Shown here: in pieces, positions 11,234-24,227 of the stretch
Position numbering within the stretch: the first letter of the stretch is position 1
How the letters are laid out: every line of letters starts with the position of its first letter
From: Periconia sp. R9002
Lineage: Eukaryota > Ascomycota > Dothideomycetes > Pleosporales > Periconiaceae
Length of the DNA: 64,000 nucleotides
Direction: 5' to 3'
Assembly: GCA_023627715.1 (NCBI GenBank)
Contig: JAMAHW010000010.1
Span: forward strand, 620,001-684,000
Position numbers and translations under genes: made by a program
Notes under the pieces: model-generated
Seen by the model: only the letters and a program-made list of their open reading frames with translations
Databases searched by the model: none
What the model was told of the DNA's origin: nothing

Positions 11234-12450
11234 ATGGCTGCCCCGTATGGATCCCAGCAGTCGTCTGTCTACCCTGAGAGCTACGTTGGTTTCGACACCA
11301 TCACCAAGCAGATTGAGAAGAAGCTCGTCAAACGTGGTTTCCAATTCAACATCATCTGCGTCGGTAAGCTCCCCACATCTTCACCATAACTGCCGTGGGC
11401 TGTTTTGTTTTGACCTGTTGGAGAATTGGTTGTCGTCTAACGCTCCCTGCAGGTCAAACAGGTCTAGGCAAATCGACACTCATCAACACAATCTTCGCCT
11501 CCCACCTCATTGACAGCAAGGGCCGCTTCCTCCCTGACGAGCCTATCCGCCAGACCACCGAGATCCAGACTGTGTCGCATACCATTGAAGAGAACGGTGT
11601 ACGCCTGCGTCTCAACATTGTAGACACCCCCGGTTACGGTGACTTGATCAACAATGAGCGATGCTGGGACCCCATTGTCAAGTACATCAAGGACCAGCAC
11701 AGCGCCTACCTACGAAAGGAGCTTACCGCTCAGCGTGAACGCTACCTCCAGGATACGCGCATCCATTGCTGCCTGTTTTTCATCCAGCCCTCTGGGCATG
11801 GACTCAAGCCCATTGATATCGTGGTGCTCAAGAAGTTGAGCGAGTTTGTCAACGTCGTTCCTGTCATCGCCAAAAGCGACAGTCTGACCTTGGAGGAGCG
11901 TGCTGCTTTTAAAGAGCGGATAAAGGAGGAATTCGCCTTCCACAACCTGCGTATGTACCCGTATGAGAACGAGGAGCATGATCAGGAAGATCTCGCTTTG
12001 AACACCTCGATCAAGGTATGACTGTTTTCCATTGCCAAATCATGGCCAGATCTAATTTGTGCTAGGGCATCATTCCGTTTGCCGTCGTTGGCTCCGAGAA
12101 GAACATTGTCGTCAATGGCAAGCAGGTCCGCGGCCGCCAGAATCGCTGGGGAGTCATCAATGGTATGAACTATCTGGCAATTGTACTCCGTGCCACCATA
12201 CTGACCACTCACAGTCGAGGACGAGAATCACTGCGAATTTGTATACCTCCGCAACTTCCTCACGCGCACCCATCTACAGGATTTGATTGAGACCACATCC
12301 CAAATTCACTATGAGTCCTTCCGTGCCAAGCAGTTGCTCGCCCTCAAGGAGAGTTCTGCAGTTGGTGGTCACAGCTCGCGACCCATCTCCCCAGCTGCCG
12401 ACCGTGAACTTAGCAGGAACAGCCAACGGATGACCATGAACGGGTATTAG
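11234..12450 (+). CDS. cdc10: Septin, Cdc10/AspD type
   Basis: Septins are filament-forming GTPases of the bud neck, septum and hyphal cortex. I infer four exons, 11234..11363, 11453..12015, 12066..12162 and 12215..12450, giving 341 aa. The N-terminus has the polybasic lead-in IEKKLVKRGFQFNIICV. The P-loop GQTGLGKST is split by the first intron, and DTPGYGD (switch II/G3) and AKSD (G4) follow. The septin-unique element continues to the short C-terminus, RNFLTRTHLQDLIETTSQIHYE. The opening SYVGFDTITKQIE and the lack of a C-terminal coiled coil both point to the Cdc10 (Aspergillus AspD) group rather than Cdc3, Cdc11 or Cdc12. Confidence 0.93.
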
Positions 12451-13410
12451 GAATTTCCCGCCCACAGTCGAGTCGACAGTGTTGGGGCTAAGCCAACAGT
12501 GCCTGGTCCGAGAGTGAATCCGGTTATTGATACGATCTGATCAACTTCCAGTACCAGTAGTATGCACAAATGGGAGGGAGAGCTTGGGTACTAATGGAGA
12601 ACATCAAGCAATGCTGTGGACTGGCGGATAGCACAGAGAGTTGCAGTATGATACCAGTGCAGTACTTAGCACGTAACCAAACATGGGGGCGTTGGCTGGG
12701 ATTGCACCTTTTTATCTTTCTACAAAGTCTGTTTTTTCTTTTCTTGAATATCGATTTTAGTCGCCAGATGGCTCTCTTCTTTCTTCACTATCCACTCTTG
12801 TTTCCTCTTTTTGCTCCTTCAGTTTTAGTTCTTCTCAGCCTTTAAAGGTCTTTTCTTATGTTGTAGCCAGACGGTATCCCTATCTGCAAACGTCGAGGTC
12901 AGTGTTACTGTCGCTCGGAGTGCCGTCGGACCTAACAGGGTTATGCCTAAAAAAAAGGGGGGTGGTAACATGAAGCAACAGGTCCACCTGGAAGATGTTG
13001 AAAGAGATAAGTGAGAGAAGACTTAATTTTTACGTAAAAGAGCGCACGCGTGTGGTGCTAGATAGTAATTCCAAGACAGACAGCTTGACCTTACAATATT
13101 CACTGGTACTTCGTATATGCCTCTCTTTAGCCAAATATATCAACATCGAGTATGGGTGTTTGCACCATATGCAAGCACTTTGCACCAGTCCTTATCGGTT
13201 TTGCCGTCTGAGCAACGCTTTACATCAACGCGAGATAACGCTGTTATATAGCGTCACACTATGTGCTGCAAATTGGTCACTCGCTGGTCTTTCTTCATTA
13301 CCACTCATCCCTTCGTGTTTTGGCCTTTTCTTTCAATTCACCCATGTGCGGTTGATTCTCTGCGGAGGTGATGCAGATTATGACGAATTGAACTGATTGC
13401 GGGTGGCATT
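12451..13410. other. convergent intergenic region cdc10/lto1
   Basis: This 960 bp between convergent stop codons includes T-rich tracts around 12715-12840 that fit 3' processing sequence. No coding feature was recognised. Confidence 0.4.
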
Positions 13411-14199
13411 TCAATCATGAAGAACATGCCTATGAGAAAATAGGGAAAAGTCCTCCATGCTATCATCCTTGGGGCCGCCACTGCGGGAATTTTTTGCGAT
13501 TTGATGGTTCGCGACACCACCGCCTACTTTCTTAGGCGTTTTCTTCATCTTGGTCTTGGTTCGAGGAGCCGAATCTTCCAAATCTGTCCCGCGGCCAGAC
13601 TCGGCGACAGTGACCGTATCATCAATATTTTCGAATTCGCCATCAATACCAATGTCCTCCAAAGCATTGTCAGAAGAAGTGAAATTGGATGTGTGGGTGA
13701 TAACCCGCTGGATGATCTTGTATTTTGCACCGGCACGTTTAAAACGGTCATCATAGTCTGCGACCGCATCGTCGGTGTTCAGTGTGCTGAAGGTTAGGGG
13801 ATCTGTAAGGTGGAGCAAGGTTTCAACGTTGTTTCTCAAGCGCGCGGTTCGTGTGTTTTGGCCAGAGAGATAAGGTGGTAAAGGAAGGGACGCAATATGG
13901 TGTTGAATTTGCGGCTCAGCTTGACGAATTTTGGATGGCGCTGGAGTGATTGGTGTCGATGATGGAACTGGAGATTGGATAATGCATGATTCCCACACCA
14001 CAGCTCTTCCATGCAGTCTACCCAACTCGGCGAACTTTTCAAACCCCTTCCCTAGTCCAAACACCCGACCTTCTATTCGGCCGGCGAGGGCCCCGTCGCG
14101 GGCTCCCTGTTCGTAAGAAGACGTGTAGAGGGCATCTTCTATGGTTAATAGGGAATCGAAGGGATCGTCCGTTGTGGTTCCTGCCGTTGTCATGGACAT
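13411..14199 (-). CDS. lto1: Lto1-like adaptor with deca-GX3 motif
   Basis: Lto1 (ORAOV1 homologue) pairs with Yae1 to bring the ABC ATPase Rli1/ABCE1 to the cytosolic iron-sulfur assembly machinery. The gene is a single uninterrupted frame of 262 aa. Residues about 20-70 carry the diagnostic Gly-every-fourth-residue motif: YEQGARDGALAGRIEG, RVFGLGKGF, then ELGRLHGRA. The rest is less conserved, with a Lys-rich patch (RTKTKMKKTPKK) near the C-terminus. The protein ends HRHVLHD and so lacks the C-terminal Trp described for yeast Lto1. Either the tail differs or a 3' exon is missed; I tested splice options and found none that produces a terminal Trp. The gene is divergent from the methionyl-tRNA synthetase gene. 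Confidence 0.8.
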   Translation of the reverse strand: MSMTTAGTTTDDPFDSLLTIEDALYTSSYEQGARDGALAGRIEGRVFGLGKGFEKFAELGRLHGRAVVWESCIIQSPVPSSTPITPAPSKIRQAEPQIQHHIASLPLPPYLSGQNTRTARLRNNVETLLHLTDPLTFSTLNTDDAVADYDDRFKRAGAKYKIIQRVITHTSNFTSSDNALEDIGIDGEFENIDDTVTVAESGRGTDLEDSAPRTKTKMKKTPKKVGGGVANHQIAKNSRSGGPKDDSMEDFSLFSHRHVLHD

Positions 14200-14686
14200 G
14201 TTTCCCTAATCTTTCGGAGTCCTTTTCAGAATGTAGATGAGTGCGTAGCAGTGTTTGCTGGCTTCAGGTGGGCAGTGCCTTGTTCGTTCTTCTTTTCTTT
14301 TTTTTCGTTGTTCTCGTTCTCTTCTTTTTCCTTTCCTGTTCTGATCTTCTCCTTACCCAGCCATCAAGAAAGCGACGAGTATTTGGGAGAAGGAGAGGAT
14401 GATATGTGTTCTTTTGCTCTCCCTACTGGGTTAGGTTCGTTCGTTTGAAAACGGAGTTTATCCTTTTATTTATTTAATTTTTTCTACGACGATGTGGAAA
14501 AATTGATGGTGGTGAAATCTGGTCCCGCCGGTGTGGCACGTTTGTAATGTGGCTTTGGCGGGGCACCTATTTGGAGGGGTAGACCACTGCTCCCAATGTT
14601 CGGAGTCACCGCTGACTCACGGAATTGATGGTTTTTACTTATACCTACACACCCTCGGAATCCATACAAGTACAGGCACCTGCAGT
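14200..14686. promoter_or_regulatory. divergent promoter region lto1/methionyl-tRNA synthetase
   Basis: This 487 bp lies between divergent start codons and has T-rich tracts around 14290-14340 and 14460-14490. It must contain both promoters. A frame continuous with the synthetase reaches back to 14531, but its extra residues do not resemble the family. Confidence 0.5.
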
Positions 14687-16690
14687 ATGGTAGAAGAGAG
14701 CAAAAAAAAGATACTCCCCGTCGAAGGCGAGCGCAATGTGCTCATTACGAGCGCTTTGCCCTACGTCAACAACGTGCCCCATCTGGGCAACATTGTCGGT
14801 AGCGTCCTGTCCGCCGACGTTTTTGCTCGATTCTCCCGCGCTCGAGGATATAATACGCTCTACGTGTGTGGAACTGATGAGTACGGAACTGCTACCGAGA
14901 CCAAAGCCATAGAAGAGAAGGTTACGCCCCAGCAGCTATGCGATAAATACTATGCGCTGCATTCGGAGGTATACCAGTGGTTCAACATCAGCTTCGATCA
15001 TTTCGGCCGCACACCTACCCAACAGCAAACCGATATTGCCCAGGACATCTTCAAGAAGCTATACAAGAACGGATATTTGGAGGAACAGACCACTACGCAA
15101 CCGTATTGCGAGACACATAAGAGTTTCTTGGCCGACCGTTTCGTCGAAGGAACCTGCCCGTTGTGCAGTTATGACGATGCCCGTGGCGACCAGTGCGACA
15201 AATGTGGCCATCTTCTTGATCCTCTTGAGCTCATAAAGCCACGCTGCAAGCTAGACGGGGCGACTCCTGTTCCCCGCGAGACGAAACATGTCTACCTTTG
15301 TTTAGACAAGTTGCAACCCGCCGAAGAGGAGTGGTTCAAGAAAGCGAGCGAGGAAGGCAATTGGAGCTCTAATGGCACACAGATCACTGCCAGCTGGCTG
15401 AAGGAGGGCCTCAAACCCCGCGGCATCACTCGCGATCTTAAATGGGGCACTGCAGTTCCTCTCCCAGGCTATGAGGACAAGGTCATGTACGTGTGGTTTG
15501 ATGCTTGCATCGGTTATGTTTCCATCACAGCCAATTACACAGATGAATGGGAGAAGTGGTGGCGAAACCCGGAACAAGTCAAATTATACCAGTTCATGGG
15601 CAAAGACAACGTACCGTTCCACACGGTTGTTTTCCCTTGCTCACAAATCGGCACACAAGACAAATGGACTATGCTCAACACCATTTCTACTACTGAGTAT
15701 CTAAATTACGAGAACGGCAAGTTCTCAAAATCGAGAGGCATTGGTGTGTTCGGAAACAATGCGAAGGAGACTGGCATTCCCTCTGACGTATGGCGTTATT
15801 ATCTCCTTTCTCATCGACCGGAAACCGGCGACTCAGAATTTGAATGGAAAGGATTCATCGACGCCAATAACAATGAGCTTCTCAAAAATCTGGGTAATTT
15901 CGTGAACCGTGTCATCAAGTACGTCAACTCCAAGATCTACGACTCCAAAGTACCCGATTGGACCAAGTTCAGCGACCCATATTTCGAGCAACACAAAGCC
16001 AAAGTCAACGAGCACCTCAAACGATATATTGAAGAGCTAGAGGACGTCAAAATCAAGGCGGCGCTCATGACTTGTCTACACATCTCGAGCCTGGGGAACA
16101 CTTTGTTGCAAGATAACAAACTGGACAACCGTCTGGCGACCGAGGAGCCAGATCGTTGTGCTGCTGTTGTCGGACTGGCCTTGAGCCATATTCATTTACT
16201 TGCTTCTCTGATTCAACCATACATGTAAGATCTCCAGTTGTATTCATTTTCAACCCAATCCCACGCGAAATATCTCTCTAGCTGACATTGACTGTGGAAT
16301 AGGCCCAACACAACCGATCTCATCCTCCAACAGCTCAATACCACATTCCTCACCATTCCAGATGTCTGGGAAGCACAATCCATTCCCGTCGGTCACACCA
16401 TCGGAAAGGCCGCCTATCTCTTCTCGCAGATCAAGCCGGAAAAGGAGCAAGAATGGAGAGAGCAATTCGGCGGTGTCGAAGCCCGCAAAGCCAAAGAAGA
16501 AAAGGCTGCCAAAGCCGCTGCGAAGAAGGCCGAGAAGGAGCGCAAAAAGGCCAAGAAAGCTGCGGCAGCTGGTGTAGGGCAGGGCGTAGAAGCCTCGGAG
16601 AAGGGTGGGAAGGGTGAACCACCTGCTCCTGGCACAGCCGTGGCCGAGGTCACCAAGGGCGTGGAACAAACGAGTTTACAAACTTCTTAG
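14687..16690 (+). CDS. mes1: Methionyl-tRNA synthetase, cytoplasmic
   Basis: This class I synthetase charges tRNA-Met. I infer two exons, 14687..16224 and 16303..16690, giving 641 aa. The start MVEESKKKILPVEGER places the catalytic core (NVLITSALPYVNN) at about residue 17. The HIGH-like motif is PHLGN and the KMSKS-like loop is KFSKS. The CP region has zinc-ligand-like cysteine pairs (CPLC, CDKC), and the anticodon-binding helical domain contains FVNRVIKY. The second exon completes that domain and adds a Lys/Ala/Glu-rich helix (KAAKAAAKKAEKERKKAKK). Unlike budding-yeast Mes1 there is no N-terminal GST-like Arc1-binding domain, which is usual in filamentous fungi. An in-frame upstream ATG at 14531 would add 52 residues; I disfavour it. 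Confidence 0.95.
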
Positions 16691-17827
16691 CAGTTTACTA
16701 GGCACACAAAGCAAGTACTCGTTAAACATGAACATGCCCATGGCATGTGGGAGCCTGTTGGGCGCGCCTTTTTACGACATGTTCCGTCTGGGCTTGTTTC
16801 TTTCGGCTCTGTCAATGTAGTATGTTTCTCTTTACCTCGCTCTTCCGAGGCGGCGTCCAATTTTAACATAATGAGGACAAAAAAAGATCAAGCGAAGATC
16901 ACACATCGTGGAATATCGTCCGGGTAATGGTTGAAGATGTATAAGAAATTGAGAATAACCTTAGCAACGGAGAAAAGAAGGTATTCTTCATCTCCAGGTA
17001 AATGATGATGGATAGCTAGCTTCCGCTGTGTGTTTTCCCCCTGCTGTGGTCAGAAATCAACCATCGATGAGAGAGTGCTGTGACGTATCTTTCGAGGGGT
17101 GGTGACACAGTGGCATCCATGTTTTGATTCTAAGTTATCTCCTGGGCTCACTATAGTCTACATGTACACTATATGAGGCTCAATGTCTATGGCTTTTTCT
17201 TTCAATGCCTTTTCTGGGATAGTTTTGAATCTACAGATTGAAATGTGTTTGATGATGAATACATACGCCCTGTCCTATAAAACATTCCTTCAATTTCCCT
17301 ACGAATTGCGTAGCGAGAAAATGCGTATAGCCATCACAGTTTCGCAGTTTTCAATTGATTGATTTTTGAATAATTGTCAATGTTGCATTCCAGTCCAAAA
17401 AACAAGATACAGGAAGATAGCAATATAAATGTGGCTTGCCAAAGAGGGGTCTTCTTGCAGGCATTTCTTGTCCTCTCTTGATAGGACGTCAATCTAGAAG
17501 GTGTCGAACCTGTGTTGTGGTAGAGTGTCGAAGGGATGATGGGTCTGGAAAACGGATTATGGGAAGATTGTGGAAATGTGTGGTGCTGTTTTCGAAGTTA
17601 TGTGTGGAGGGAAAGGGGTTGTGTTTACGATTGATAGGTACAAGCCTTTCAGAAGAAAGAAAAAAATCTTGACGGCAAGAAATGAATAGGGCTAACTGGT
17701 GTAACTATTGGTTCTCCAATATATCATTCTACACGTATCAGTCGATGTTTTAATACCGCCAGACCCTCAAAACTCTGGGCTTGAACGTCAGGTACAGCTC
17801 AGCTGAGAAATATACCAAAAAAATTTC

Positions 17828-17842
17828 GGGGGGGGGGGGGGG
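17828..17842. repeat. G15 homopolymer
   Basis: A run of 15 G residues is visible. It is prone to slippage, so the exact length may be unreliable. Confidence 0.85.
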
Positions 17843-20175
17843 TTCGAGGTTCCATCTCTTCATCTGCAATCGTCTGATCATCAATAGCGTTGAACACTTC
17901 CAGAGAGCTCCAGCGTAGTGATTGTCATGGAAAATTTTAAGTACAGCCGTGGCTTGTAATGCGTGTATCAATCTATTCACAACCTGTCTGCATACAGTGA
18001 CGTTGATGGTATAGGTACATGCGTATGTTGTTGGGGGTAAAGGCAAGCATCCCGAGAAGGCAGCCAACTAACCCCCCGAAACTTGCTCGTAGAAGCCGCT
18101 ACATCTCGATAAGCTCGGATTTGGGTTTGATTTTGATGGAGTCCTTTTTCCTCTACCCCGCGCCCTTCCCTAATGAGTCCAGTCCAACCTTGAACGCAGA
18201 CGTAAACGCAAGGTTGACCGGAAACTGAAGACTACGCCGCAGACCTTTTGGACCTTGCCCTCGAACGGCGAGGTCGCCGAATAGGCCATCGCAATAGATC
18301 GTGCAGGCGGAACGACGCACAGCTCGAGCACACAGGATATGAAGGCGGCGTAGCATAACATACAACAAGTTATTACCTAGATGCAGGTGCGCTTGTGATG
18401 GGATCCAGAGTTCAGAAGGCAGGCTAACCCGTGTGCTCTGCCACCGGGATTCCGTGTAATTGGAAGGGAGAGGGAGGAGGGGGCAGTGCCATGTATCTGC
18501 GCGGCACAGCAGTGGAACAGTCCAAGGATGAATCACAGTCCCACCACATGACTGAAAGGAATGTGATGGACGAGCTCGGGCCTTGTCTGTGGGGTGTACA
18601 TACGTGTTGGGCGTGCGGCGTAGCTTATACGAGTCTGAGACGGAGACTGGGACTGAGACCGATGTTAGATTGCGGTTATCAGATTATTTACTCTACCTTG
18701 AGTGAGTACTTGACAAAAGAGAATAGGGAAGCGTTGACGAGGAGGGGTAAACCAGGTGGATTCCGGGATGATTCTTCAGCAACCCGTAACAATAAGATTC
18801 TACACACGATATGAGTGTTGGCACTTGCCCAGAGAAGGGGTTTGATTGGCTACGGGGTTTCAATTCAAGTAATGGATAGGTTTTCCGTTAATGGAAGAAG
18901 ACCAGATATTCCTCTTTTCACTTATTCATATAGGAGCGTTATGCTCCATTTATTCCGCCAAATATGAAAGGAACCTGTCGATCAGGAGAGCAGCCTGGCT
19001 GACTGAAGGCAAAACATGATCGTGTGTGGGGAGTGCACTGGGTTCGAAAGGGTAGATGCTGGCACGAGCGAGAATTGGAAGGTGTACTGTTAGGAGACAA
19101 TAAAGGCAAAGAGTGAAAGGATAACGAAAAAAGTGGGGAACGCGGAGCCGGGAGGAAAACCGGGGTGCGGTATACACAGAGGAGGCCTCTTCGTCCAATG
19201 TCACGATGATGTGATGTGGAATAGGTAGCTGACGAGTTGCTTTCCGCTGACTGAGAAGGCAAGGGGCCGGACAAGAGAAGCCTCCCCACTCTATACGATG
19301 GTGACGAGAAGTAACTAGTGTTGATGAGGGATGACGATAGGCTGAAGTGAGCGGGAACAGGAGGCGGGCTTGCGGATGGTGAGTCGGTGGTGAGCACGAG
19401 GGGGGAGATGGATGGGTGCTCATCGGTGAGGTCGGATACCGCGGGTAATTGGAGGCCCTCGTATGCCGCACACAGGCACTACAGGGTACCTATTGTTGTT
19501 CGAGTTCCATGGAGACCAAGTCGATGATCAAGGCTTATGCTTACATAGTCATGATTGTCAAGCCCGTAAGCGACCAAGCAGGATGCGATGCTAGTGTGCG
19601 TGTGTGCACCAAGGCATGAAACGAGGCAATCACTGCATGTTAGCAGATGCAGGGGCCAAGAAGGGAAACGAGGGATGGGCGTCGAAGGAGTCGGTTGCCA
19701 TGGGCGGGCTCACGGATGGGGAAGGGGCGTTTTTGTTTTTGCCGCGCGTGGTGATGAATGCATGGTGGTGGATGGTGGAGAGCGAAGGAACATTGATTGA
19801 AGGAGGATGGACAACGGAATAGCCGCGTGGGACGCCGTTCTTTCTATACATGTAGGCTAGGCTAGGGTAAGTTGGATGGTGCAAACGGACAGGAGTTGCA
19901 TTGGGCCATGGCCTGTCTCGGCAGGTAGTTAGTGTAGTGTGTAGGTATGTTTTGTTTTGTTTTTGCTTTGCTTTGGGGTTGGTGTTGGTGTGAATGTCAT
20001 GTCTTGCTTGTTGGGGAGGGGAAGAGGGTCGGGTAATGCAGACGCCGCGCATTCGTCACACGCCGGTCAGGCCTGACCAATGGCAACGGCCAAAGCACCT
20101 TCGCCTCATCACACACATGAATGTGTACAAGTTACCGTAAATGGGTCCGTTTTCGGCAGCACTTGCGGCGCAGCG

Positions 20176-20209
20176 GCACAGCACAGCACAGCACAGCACA
20201 GCACAGCAC
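20176..20209 (+). repeat. (GCACA)n pentanucleotide array
   Basis: Six perfect GCACA units plus a partial seventh. The reverse-complement array occurs about 3.9 kb away at 24084-24130. Confidence 0.9.
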
Positions 20210-20380
20210 GGCGTCTCTTGGTGCCTGGGTCTGGTCTGGTAGATTCGTCCGACTGTCGACCACACACGGTCGACTTTATGTATCCAAGTAACTTAGATAC
20301 ATAGGCAGTGGAGTTGGTTGACGTTGGAAAGCTAGTCTCCATCTAAGCGCGCTTCGGGTTAGAATAACGGCCGGGCATGG

Positions 20381-20405
20381 CAGGGCAGGGCAGGGCAGGG
20401 CAGGG
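20381..20405 (+). repeat. (CAGGG)n pentanucleotide array
   Basis: Five perfect tandem CAGGG units. Confidence 0.9.
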
Positions 20406-20830
20406 CATGATAGGGCAGAGCATGGAATCGGTGCCCTTTGGTAGATCAGATGAAGACGCAAACCTAAGCGCACAATCCTTCCATGATCCATCCCACTTGA
20501 ACCTGACCCGATCCGGCACCGGCATTGGCATTGGCATTGACAGGGCAGGGCAGGTCAGACTCTGGGTGGGAGAGGAGAGGACATCTGGAGAGGAGAGGAG
20601 AAAGCAGAGCAGAGCAGAGACAGGCGGCCGTGGGCGGCGCCCTGGGCACTGGACAGTTGAGGCCTTTGCATCCTCACGCCTCTTGGACTACCTCCCTCAC
20701 GCCGGCGGCCTCACCCGTCCAGCCTTTTCAACGCCACCCACTGTCCTCGCTCGCGTTGCGTGGCCAATCCCATGCTGCCATCATGTCGCCTGATGCGCCC
20801 CCATCCCAATCCGCAACGGATTTCAACGCA

Positions 20831-20852
20831 TGCTTGCTTGCTTGCTTGCTTG
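20831..20852 (+). repeat. (TGCT/CTTG)n tetranucleotide array
   Basis: About five and a half perfect copies of a CTTG-type tetranucleotide. Confidence 0.9.
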
Positions 20853-22408
20853 ACCAGGTCATGTGCATCATCTCACCATCATCATCAGCATCATCACAGC
20901 CTACACGTACATGTACCATTGCACCTGCGTTGCACGCAAGTTGATGGTGGCATCCACGCCAGTCGGTGACTGCTGCACAACACTGATGGCCAGCTACATG
21001 GCTGGATGCCTGTTGTTGGCCTTTACAGAGGCCAACTGGTCCCCGACGACTTGACCATTCTTCGGGAGCGGAACGGCGCGGGCACCAACAAGTAGAATCG
21101 CGCGCCAGATTGCTTTTGATCGGGTGCCTAACAAGTACAGTACCTCCTCAGCTACCCTTCAGATGGAGGTCAAAAGACATCTGCGCGTCTGCGCTGCATT
21201 CATGCGAGCATTTCCAACCCCGAGCCCTGTGTAGGCTGGCTTCTCAGGCCGAGCCGCCAGAGGGGGCGGCAGAACAACAATCGGTAGGGGTCATGCCATG
21301 GCTTTGGCAAACTGCCATTGGGCAGCGAGCCCGCCCGTATGCATACATATGCGACGATACACAGTAGCGGGGATGAGCCACGTTGTGATGCTCGACAACG
21401 CGCAAAGACCCAACGTACATTACCTCTACATCAAACGATCCAGTGCCGGTTGGAAGGTGGCCCTACACACACCACATAGGTAGATACCTACGTACGATAG
21501 GTACCTTGACCGACCGTGCCCCGTGGGATCCCTGGGATTTTCACTTCTGGCGTGGATTTTGCTGGGTCAAGAAGCGTGTACAAAGGATTGGTGGCTACAT
21601 CTAGACGGGCGCGTATAGTAGTGACATGCGGTTGGATTGCCCACGCACGTTGTGTATGTTACCTTGTCCAATATGCTGCTACTATGGAAGCGACAGAAAG
21701 CAAGCGTAGTTCACTCCATCCATATGACTATCGTTACCGATCCATAGGCGCGGCAGCGTCCGACAACGCACACAGAGCTCGGTCAAGTAGGTACTCAGCA
21801 CAGCTGTGCTATTCGAGGGATGCTGTATGAGTTATATCGTTTTCGGGCAGGAACGCACATGTAGACGCGCGCGCGGCACACACCCTCTCCCCGTCCATCC
21901 ATAATATCCGTCGAATAGCATTGCACACGGATGCACACACCCACACACTAGGAAAATCGATATGCACGGACTGGGGCTGCCAGGATCACGCCCGCTCTGG
22001 GTGAAGTGCACTCGGTACTACTGTGTGAAGGCAGGCGAAGGAAGGGGACGAGAAGGGGAAAGGAACAAGATGGAGGAAAAGCAGACAGAGCAGATGACCT
22101 GTCACGGCCCACGGTCCACCTCCATCACCTCCAGCAATGCTGCGGCGTGGCGTCGGGTTGGTAGAATGAAACGAAGGAAAGGATTGTTCGGGAAGGTCAT
22201 GAAACAGGATTTCTGCCTACTGAGCGGTTAGCGGGGAGGGATAACGGTGAAGGGCGGTTGATTACCGCCGGCGCGCAAGAAGCTGGCGCTACCCCAAGGC
22301 ACAGGATACGAGACACACGATACAAGAGATAGCACAGGTAGGTAAGTGCTAGGTTGATCTCGCTGAGATGGATACACAGGTCAAGAAGCTCGCAAGACGA
22401 TCTTTTGT

Positions 22409-22431
22409 GCGCGCGCGCGCGTGTGTGTGTT
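22409..22431. repeat. (GC)n(GT)n alternating purine-pyrimidine tract
   Basis: An uninterrupted run of alternating purine and pyrimidine of about 23 nt, GC repeats passing into GT repeats. This composition can favour Z-DNA. Confidence 0.85.
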
Positions 22432-23260
22432 GATGTTGGCGGTCAAGCATGCGATGCGGTCGGCGGAAAGAAAACACATCAATGCTGTATTGAAACATGC
22501 TGCTGTAAGTAAGTAAACAGACCCACAGGAGCCATGGTTGCTGTATCGATTCTAGAAGAGGCGTGGCGCGGTATTGCCGAGTATCGAATCAATAAGTACC
22601 TACTGAAAGCATGGGACGTCTGACTGACCAGGCTGCTTTTGCGCAGAGAGTCCTCCTCTCGTCTCGGCCACCAAAAAGCGTCCAGGCGTATGCAAACAGG
22701 CTGCTGCTGCTATTGCGCTGTCTCATTGCCGGGACATGATGCAGACAAACAGACAGATGGACAGACAGAGCAGGCGCATGCTGTATACTATATATGTCAA
22801 CAGATGGGTGGACGACCAGCATACCATCATGGGCGCGTAGATGGGGATATAGCGTCGTTTCTGGTGGTGCCAGTGGTAGATAGATAGGGTAGCCCTAACT
22901 AAGTCGGCCCGCCGCGTACCAACAGGCGCGCGCCGCGGCTGAAGGCAAAAATAGGAACAGATGACGGCGGCCGGCTCGCTCCAACGACAGTACGTGCTGC
23001 TGCTGCTGGTGGTCGGGTTATTTTGACGCTCGACTGTGAGTTGTGGACGGTTGCCAGCCAGCTGTATCATCTTAGCCTGATCCTTCGGCGTGCATTCTGT
23101 TCTCATTGGCATTGCTCTCCGCGCTGCCCTGCTCTGCCCCTCCCCCTCCCCCTTCCCCCCTCCCTCCCCCATCTCATCATGGCCGGGCTGGGTACTATGT
23201 ATGTAGGTACCCCAAGTGTAAGCTCAGTCACGCTCCGTCACAACTGGCCTCCCTCTCGGC

Positions 23261-23273
23261 CCCCCCCCCCCCC
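23261..23273. repeat. C13 homopolymer
   Basis: Thirteen consecutive C residues within a C-rich promoter-like stretch. Confidence 0.85.
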
Positions 23274-23410
23274 TTCCGCCCGCCCTCCCCAATCGCTGGC
23301 GGCCTGGTTCGGTCCTCGCAGCTAGCGCAGATTATCATGCGCGCAGGCGCCGCTCGCTCGCTCCCGTCACGCCTTCACGCCCGCACGCCCTGCCCTCAAC
23401 AGCCGTGGGC

Positions 23411-23430
23411 CATGCCATGCCATGCCATGC
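23411..23430 (+). repeat. (CATGC)4 pentanucleotide array
   Basis: Four perfect tandem copies of CATGC. Confidence 0.9.
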
Positions 23431-24083
23431 CTCATGCGTCAGCCCATGTCCAATGAAACCCCCTACCCACACACGGCCAATCACGTCGCTGCGCTGCCCG
23501 CGAGGCCGTTTGCTCCGTGAAGAAGATGGGTTCCGCCCTGGCGCTGACGCTAGCCCCCTTCTTCTCTCGCCCTTTTCTGCTCCCGCTCCACCGGGTTCGC
23601 TGGTGGTCCGTGAATCTGCAAACTTCCTTGTCCCTGTATGCCCTTTTCCACCCTCCTCTACACCCCACATCCAGCTTTAGAGCCCTAAACGCGCGTTTTT
23701 CCAGAAAAAAACGTGGCATCGTGTCTTAAGGGACATGAACCCTAACCCACCTTTTTTCCCCGCTGCGAACTGGGTGTTTGTGGTGGAAAGGCGGTCGTGT
23801 GTGATTGACGGGCAAGCGCGGGGGGGCAGGGGTGGTGGAGGGCGAGCCAATCAGGCGCGGGACTAGCAAGGGGCCCTTGCACTGGCCCGAGCGCGCGTGC
23901 AGGAGCGACAGCCGCCGATGCTCTCTTCATTCACCTCCATCGAGAAGTCGACATGGGGCTGGCTGCGCCTACCTACGTGCCTACCTACCTACCCCATCAT
24001 CCATCCCTCCATTGATCTCCTCTCTCCCTCTCTCGTCCCGTTTTTTGCGGCTCTGGATTGGCACCGCGTCCGCCGTCTTAGGT

Positions 24084-24130
24084 TGCTGTGCTGTGCGTGC
24101 TGTGCTGTGCTGTGCTGTGCTGTGCTGTGC
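24084..24130 (+). repeat. (TGTGC)n pentanucleotide array
   Basis: Six perfect TGTGC units at 24101-24130, preceded by two imperfect units. The motif is the reverse complement of the GCACA array at 20176. Confidence 0.9.
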
Positions 24131-24227
24131 TTGTCTTGTGCTACCGCCCCCTCGAACCCATCCACCCTCCGTTATTGTCTTATACACCGCCCGCCGTCCC
24201 GCCAACGACGACGCGACGGTTGCCTTG

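Noticed and set aside
14531..14686. Upstream in-frame extension of methionyl-tRNA synthetase as a mitochondrial isoform leader
   Set aside because: The 52 extra residues contain several Asp/Glu/His residues and no Arg-rich amphipathic stretch, so they do not look like a presequence.
18939..20052. Minus-strand frames of 140-173 codons, Pro/Ser/Thr/His-rich
   Set aside because: Composition follows G-rich plus-strand sequence. I see no conserved motif, splice structure or partner exons.
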